Below, in pieces: positions 7,996 through 10,108 of a stretch of 10,108 nt of DNA. The DNA comes from a bacterium (GTDB taxonomy: Bacteria; Krumholzibacteriota; Krumholzibacteriia; LZORAL124-64-63). The notes below the pieces were generated by a model that was not told the DNA's origin, did no database searches, and saw only the letters and a program-made list of their open reading frames with translations. Within the stretch, counting starts at the first letter, position 1, and each line of letters begins with the position of its first letter. The DNA lies in NCBI GenBank assembly GCA_030635025.1, contig DAOVZQ010000045.1:1-10108 (forward strand), given 5' to 3'. Position numbers and translations under genes: made by a program.

Positions 7996-8844
7996 CTAGG
8001 GGAGTCGCCTACGGTCGGCTCCCCTGTTTGTTTGCCGGTCCGGGGTCAACTCCGCGATCCTGTCCCACGACACAGTGAATGTGACGTGACCGCCGTGCTC
8101 AAGCGGATCCAGCCTGATGAAATATGTGAAGACGGCTCGGTCCGGATCGTTCAGATAAAGGTAGACGATCCCAAAACCGCGTTCCCCGTCGGGACCGACG
8201 ACGATGCTGTGCAACTCCAGCCAGCCGTTTTCCGGCGCACTCGCGCACTCCCCACAATCCACGAATTCGAAGGGATGGAGGTCCCAGATTTCGTCTGAGA
8301 TTTCGATCGTTCCTGCTCCGTCCCGGTAACTCAGGCGATCGCCGGTGATCTCGACGCCCTCGAATCGCTGCAGGCCGACTGGCACGGCGGCGAGGGACTC
8401 CAGCGCAGGGCGTCTTTCCGCGGACGTGCCGTCGTGCAGGGCGCTGCCCGAAGCGAGTTCGGTATAGAGCGTATCGTCGTAGCTCTCATGCCACACCCTG
8501 TGCAAGGTGTCGGCGGCGGAATAGATGTAGAGGACGTGCAGGTTGTCCCGGACGGGGGCCACGACGCTGAAGAGCACCAGATCGTACGCGTCCCAGTTGA
8601 TCCGGTTGTAGGCCAGTGCGGCGACCCGCTCGCCGTCGATCACGCAATGGCCCACGCCGCGGTCGAAAGACAAGGCGCCGATGCGGTCCGTGCCCTGACC
8701 CTCGATAGTCACCGCGGGCACCGAAATGGTGGGAGGGGGTACGGTTGCGGGATCATCCCCGCCACAGCCCCATAACCAGGGTAGCGTGAGACTGATCAGG
8801 ACAACAGCGTGGAGCCATGGACGAAGGAATCGAGTCGCTATCAA
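7996..8844 (-). CDS. Lipoprotein of unknown function, TTG start
   Basis: I do not recognise the family. With the TTG at 8844 the product is 282 residues. A basic N-terminus (RFLRPW), a hydrophobic core (LHAVVLISLTLP) and the lipobox LWGC put the lipidated cysteine at position 27. GGDD follows directly, then a Pro/Thr-rich linker (about 32-46). In enterobacterial sorting rules an Asp at +2 would mean inner-membrane retention, but here +2 and +3 are Gly, so outer-membrane delivery is possible. The mature part is rich in Asp, Trp and Tyr with alternating hydrophobic runs (LVLFSVVAPV, LHVLYIYSA, GFGIVYLYLND), suggesting a beta-sheet fold. It contains a CGEC pair (197-200) and a lone C67. The ATG at 8910 (304 residues) is a second candidate start but gives an overlong signal region. 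The gene is convergent with the efflux operon and divergent from the sigma factor. Confidence 0.72.
   Translation of the reverse strand: MIATRFLRPWLHAVVLISLTLPWLWGCGGDDPATVPPPTISVPAVTIEGQGTDRIGALSFDRGVGHCVIDGERVAALAYNRINWDAYDLVLFSVVAPVRDNLHVLYIYSAADTLHRVWHESYDDTLYTELASGSALHDGTSAERRPALESLAAVPVGLQRFEGVEITGDRLSYRDGAGTIEISDEIWDLHPFEFVDCGECASAPENGWLELHSIVVGPDGERGFGIVYLYLNDPDRAVFTYFIRLDPLEHGGHVTFTVSWDRIAELTPDRQTNRGADRRRLP
7998..8034 (+). terminator. Intrinsic terminator of the efflux operon
   Basis: AGGGGAG (7998-8004) pairs with CTCCCCT (8019-8025). The stem continues with T-G, C-G and G-C pairs, one C/T mismatch and a C-G pair closing a TACG loop. The tail after the stem is TGTTTGTTT, as expected for a factor-independent terminator on the plus strand, 24 bases after the last permease stop. 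Read on the minus strand, the hairpin is followed by TAGCACCG, so it should not act efficiently in that direction. It lies within the last codons and stop of the convergent lipoprotein gene. Confidence 0.8.
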
Positions 8845-8851
8845 GTCGGAA

Positions 8852-8858
8852 TCCTCTC
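8852..8858 (-). promoter_or_regulatory. Ribosome binding site supporting the TTG start of the lipoprotein
   Basis: On the minus strand GAGAGGA lies seven bases before the TTG at 8844, giving a classical 27-residue lipoprotein signal. The ATG at 8910 has a weaker AAGGA five bases upstream. I prefer TTG because of the signal-peptide length. Confidence 0.55.
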
Positions 8859-8973
8859 TGGTGATTCGGGGGAGCGTACTCCAAATCCCTGATCGTGTCG
8901 TCGGAATCATCCCGGTCCTTGTTGCGGTAGCCACCGGTCGGGATATAGGATCGGCATGACGAATTTTTGTGTC

Positions 8974-8997
8974 GACCCGATGAACCATCCGCATTCC
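8974..8997 (-). promoter_or_regulatory. Possible ECF-type promoter for the lipoprotein gene
   Basis: On the minus strand GGAAT (8997-8993) and GTC (8976-8974) are separated by 16 bases. This resembles the GGAAC/GTC layout of many ECF sigma promoters. It sits about 130 bases before the lipoprotein TTG and upstream of the divergent ECF sigma gene. Such short motifs arise readily by chance, and the leader would be long. On the plus strand the same GTCGAC palindrome follows GGATC at 8948 with an 18-base spacer, a weaker match. Confidence 0.2.
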
Positions 8998-9028
8998 GAC
9001 ACGTCCGTTCTTCTGTAGCCGTGCCCCT

Positions 9029-9033
9029 GGAGG
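9029..9033 (+). promoter_or_regulatory. Ribosome binding site that fixes the sigma factor start
   Basis: GGAGG lies five bases before the ATG at 9039. The longer in-frame TTG start at 8967 lacks any such site, and its extra residues do not resemble sigma region 2. Confidence 0.75.
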
Positions 9034-9038
9034 ATTCG

Positions 9039-9605
9039 ATGCCGCGTGGAGAAGCGAAGTTGCTTGACGATGCGCGCCGGGGCGATCCGGCCGCCTTCGC
9101 CGACCTCTTCGCCCGCCACGAGGCGGATCTCTTTCGCTTCGCACGTTACCTGGCCCGCGACCCGGATCTGGCCGAGGAGCTCTACCAGGAAACATGGCTG
9201 CGGGTTGCGCGGCGGCTTCGGGACGGTGATCGGCGGCTACCGACCGACGTCCGCAAGTGGCTCTTCACCGTTGCGGCGAATCTCTTTCGGGATGAACTGC
9301 GAAAACGGCGGGTCCGACGAAGGATCGATGGCGGCAGTCTGGACGCAGACACGTCGACCGTTGGTGAGCGGGCAACGGCGAGGAATCCCGAGATCTCGGA
9401 GCAGATCGCCCTGCGCGAAGGTCTCGACCGGGCCTTGGGCGCCCTGAGTGAACGTCAGAGAACGGCTTTTCTGCTAGTGCACGCGGAGGGCTTCAAGCTC
9501 AGGGAAGTGGCTGCGGTGCTTCAGGTGGCCGAGGGAACGGTCAAGTCGATGTTGCATCGGGCGGCCGCGATCATGCGGGAACAGCTCGGTGAATTCAGGC
9601 GGTAG
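9039..9605 (+). CDS. ECF-family RNA polymerase sigma factor
   Basis: A 188-residue sigma-70 family protein with only regions 2 and 4, as in extracytoplasmic function sigma factors. Region 2 covers about 14-92: FADLFARHEADLFRFARYL begins it, LAEELYQETWLRVARRL is the core-binding and -10 recognition part, and the basic FRDELRKRRVRRR follows. A variable linker (about 95-122) leads to region 4 (about 125-185). There LSERQRTAFLLVHAEGF and a helix-turn-helix around LREVAAVLQVAEGTVKSMLHR should read the -35 element. It should be held inactive by the product of the next gene, which starts 10 bases downstream. ECF genes commonly activate their own operon; no clear promoter for that is visible, only the weak candidate in the upstream gap. 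The signal and regulon are unknown. Confidence 0.93.
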   Translation: MPRGEAKLLDDARRGDPAAFADLFARHEADLFRFARYLARDPDLAEELYQETWLRVARRLRDGDRRLPTDVRKWLFTVAANLFRDELRKRRVRRRIDGGSLDADTSTVGERATARNPEISEQIALREGLDRALGALSERQRTAFLLVHAEGFKLREVAAVLQVAEGTVKSMLHRAAAIMREQLGEFRR

Positions 9606-9609
9606 GAGG
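9604..9609 (+). promoter_or_regulatory. Ribosome binding site that fixes the anti-sigma start
   Basis: AGGAGG overlaps the sigma factor's TAG stop (9603-9605) and lies six bases before the GTG at 9616. The alternative GTG at 9589, nine codons earlier, lacks a comparable site and would overlap the sigma gene. This arrangement suggests translational coupling of the pair. Confidence 0.75.
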
Positions 9610-9615
9610 ATCAAA

Positions 9616-10098
9616 GTGGATTGCAGCGAAACACGGGCCGGACTGGCGAACGGCGAGGCGCCGGATGCGTCGATGACGAGGCATCTGGTGGACTGCTCCG
9701 ACTGCCAGGCCTATAAAGCCGACCTGGATGAAGTGAAGCGTCTGCTCGCCGTGTCCGAGGTCACGCCCGGCCGTTTGCGCGCCGACACGCTGGCCCTCTC
9801 CCTGGACGAGTTGGCCCAATCGCCGGCTCCCGTCTCGGCCGCGCCGCGTCGTCGGATCGGTTTCACCCCGCAGGCCGGCGTCGTGTTGGCGATTTTGGGC
9901 ACCGGGATTCTGGTCGGCCTGTCCATCTGGCTCGCCGATGCTTCGGGAGAGTTCATGACTCGTTTTACCGTCAATTCGATCTTCATCCAGTTGGTGATAC
10001 AGAATTTCGCGGCCGCGCTTTTGGCGCCGGCCTTGTTGCCCTTGCTGCGCCGCCTGGTCTTCCGACCGGCCGCGCCGTTGCCCGTGACCGGAGTGTGA
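9616..10098 (+). CDS. Membrane-anchored zinc-binding anti-sigma factor (ZAS/zf-HC2 type)
   Basis: This 160-residue protein most likely sequesters the ECF sigma factor encoded just upstream. The N-terminal domain has the anti-sigma zinc signature HLVDCSDC (H23, C27, C30) with C3 as the fourth ligand. A helix (about 33-47) follows, then a flexible Pro/Ala segment (about 69-78) with a basic RRR. Two hydrophobic segments follow: about 86-107 and about 122-144, separated by only about 14 residues. The positive RRLVFR after the second segment suggests both termini are cytoplasmic. There is thus no periplasmic sensor domain, unlike RseA-type proteins. Start chosen at GTG 9616 because of its strong ribosome binding site. 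Family assignment rests on the HX3CX2C motif, the position after an ECF gene and the membrane segments. Confidence 0.85.
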   Translation: MDCSETRAGLANGEAPDASMTRHLVDCSDCQAYKADLDEVKRLLAVSEVTPGRLRADTLALSLDELAQSPAPVSAAPRRRIGFTPQAGVVLAILGTGILVGLSIWLADASGEFMTRFTVNSIFIQLVIQNFAAALLAPALLPLLRRLVFRPAAPLPVTGV

Positions 10099-10102
10099 TC
10101 CG

Positions 10103-10108
10103 ATGACC
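10103..10108 (+). CDS. Possible start of a further gene in the sigma operon (partial)
   Basis: An ATG at 10103 lies four bases after the anti-sigma stop, with GGAG at 10090-10093, nine bases upstream, as a possible ribosome binding site. Only two codons are visible (Met-Thr), so nothing can be said of the product. Tight spacing fits a third gene co-transcribed with the sigma and anti-sigma genes. Confidence 0.35.

Noticed and set aside
8919..8951. Sigma-70 promoter for the sigma factor (TTGTTG with GATATA)
   Set aside because: Only about three of six consensus bases match in each box, which is no better than chance in this sequence.
8434..8959. Plus-strand frames inside the lipoprotein gene (8434-8775 and 8726-8959)
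   Set aside because: The minus-strand frame has a textbook lipoprotein signal and ribosome binding site; these are its shadows.
8967..9038. Upstream TTG start for the sigma factor
   Set aside because: No ribosome binding site, and GGAGG lies correctly before the ATG at 9039.
1..10108. Mobile element, CRISPR, toxin-antitoxin or defence system
   Set aside because: No transposase, integrase, repeat array, tRNA or defence domain could be seen on either strand.

Overview
The window comes from a Gram-negative, GC-rich bacterium (about 60% GC or slightly more by eye). Envelope-spanning RND efflux components and a lipoprotein with a canonical lipobox support a diderm envelope. Nothing here fixes the phylum. 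The mix of two tandem RND permeases carrying the VDN/VNN signature, a GCGGDDP-type lipoprotein start and an ECF sigma/ZAS anti-sigma pair is often seen in uncultured, environmental diderm lineages, but that placement is only an impression.

Layout: (1) 1-318 is a non-coding leader. It may hold the last codons of an upstream gene (1-32), and it contains a roughly 120-base stretch able to fold into a closed, branched RNA (84-202) plus a small hairpin (270-283). (2) 319-7973 is a compact plus-strand operon: a periplasmic adaptor (membrane fusion protein), then two complete RND permeases, with gaps of 40 bases and 1 base. A strong intrinsic terminator follows at 7998-8034. (3) 7996-8844 is a minus-strand gene for an unrecognised lipoprotein that probably starts at TTG. 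It converges on the efflux operon, and the operon's terminator lies within its last codons. (4) 8845-9038 is a divergent intergenic region. (5) 9039-10098 holds an ECF sigma factor followed 10 bases later by its likely membrane-bound zinc-binding anti-sigma factor. A further gene may begin at 10103 and run off the window.

How the genes work together: the adaptor and two different permeases look like a tripartite pump of the MdtABC kind (one adaptor, two co-encoded permeases that may form a mixed trimer). No outer-membrane channel is encoded here, so it must come from elsewhere, possibly just upstream. The sigma/anti-sigma pair is a separate signalling unit. An ECF-like promoter on the minus strand (8974-8997) raises the untested idea that the sigma factor drives the lipoprotein gene.

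I found no tRNA, rRNA, CRISPR array, insertion sequence or integrase. The window is mostly ordinary chromosomal content. The points most worth a second look are the leader RNA candidate, the extra hydrophobic stretch in the first permease, the two-helix anti-sigma factor without a periplasmic sensor domain, and the orphan lipoprotein divergent to the sigma factor.
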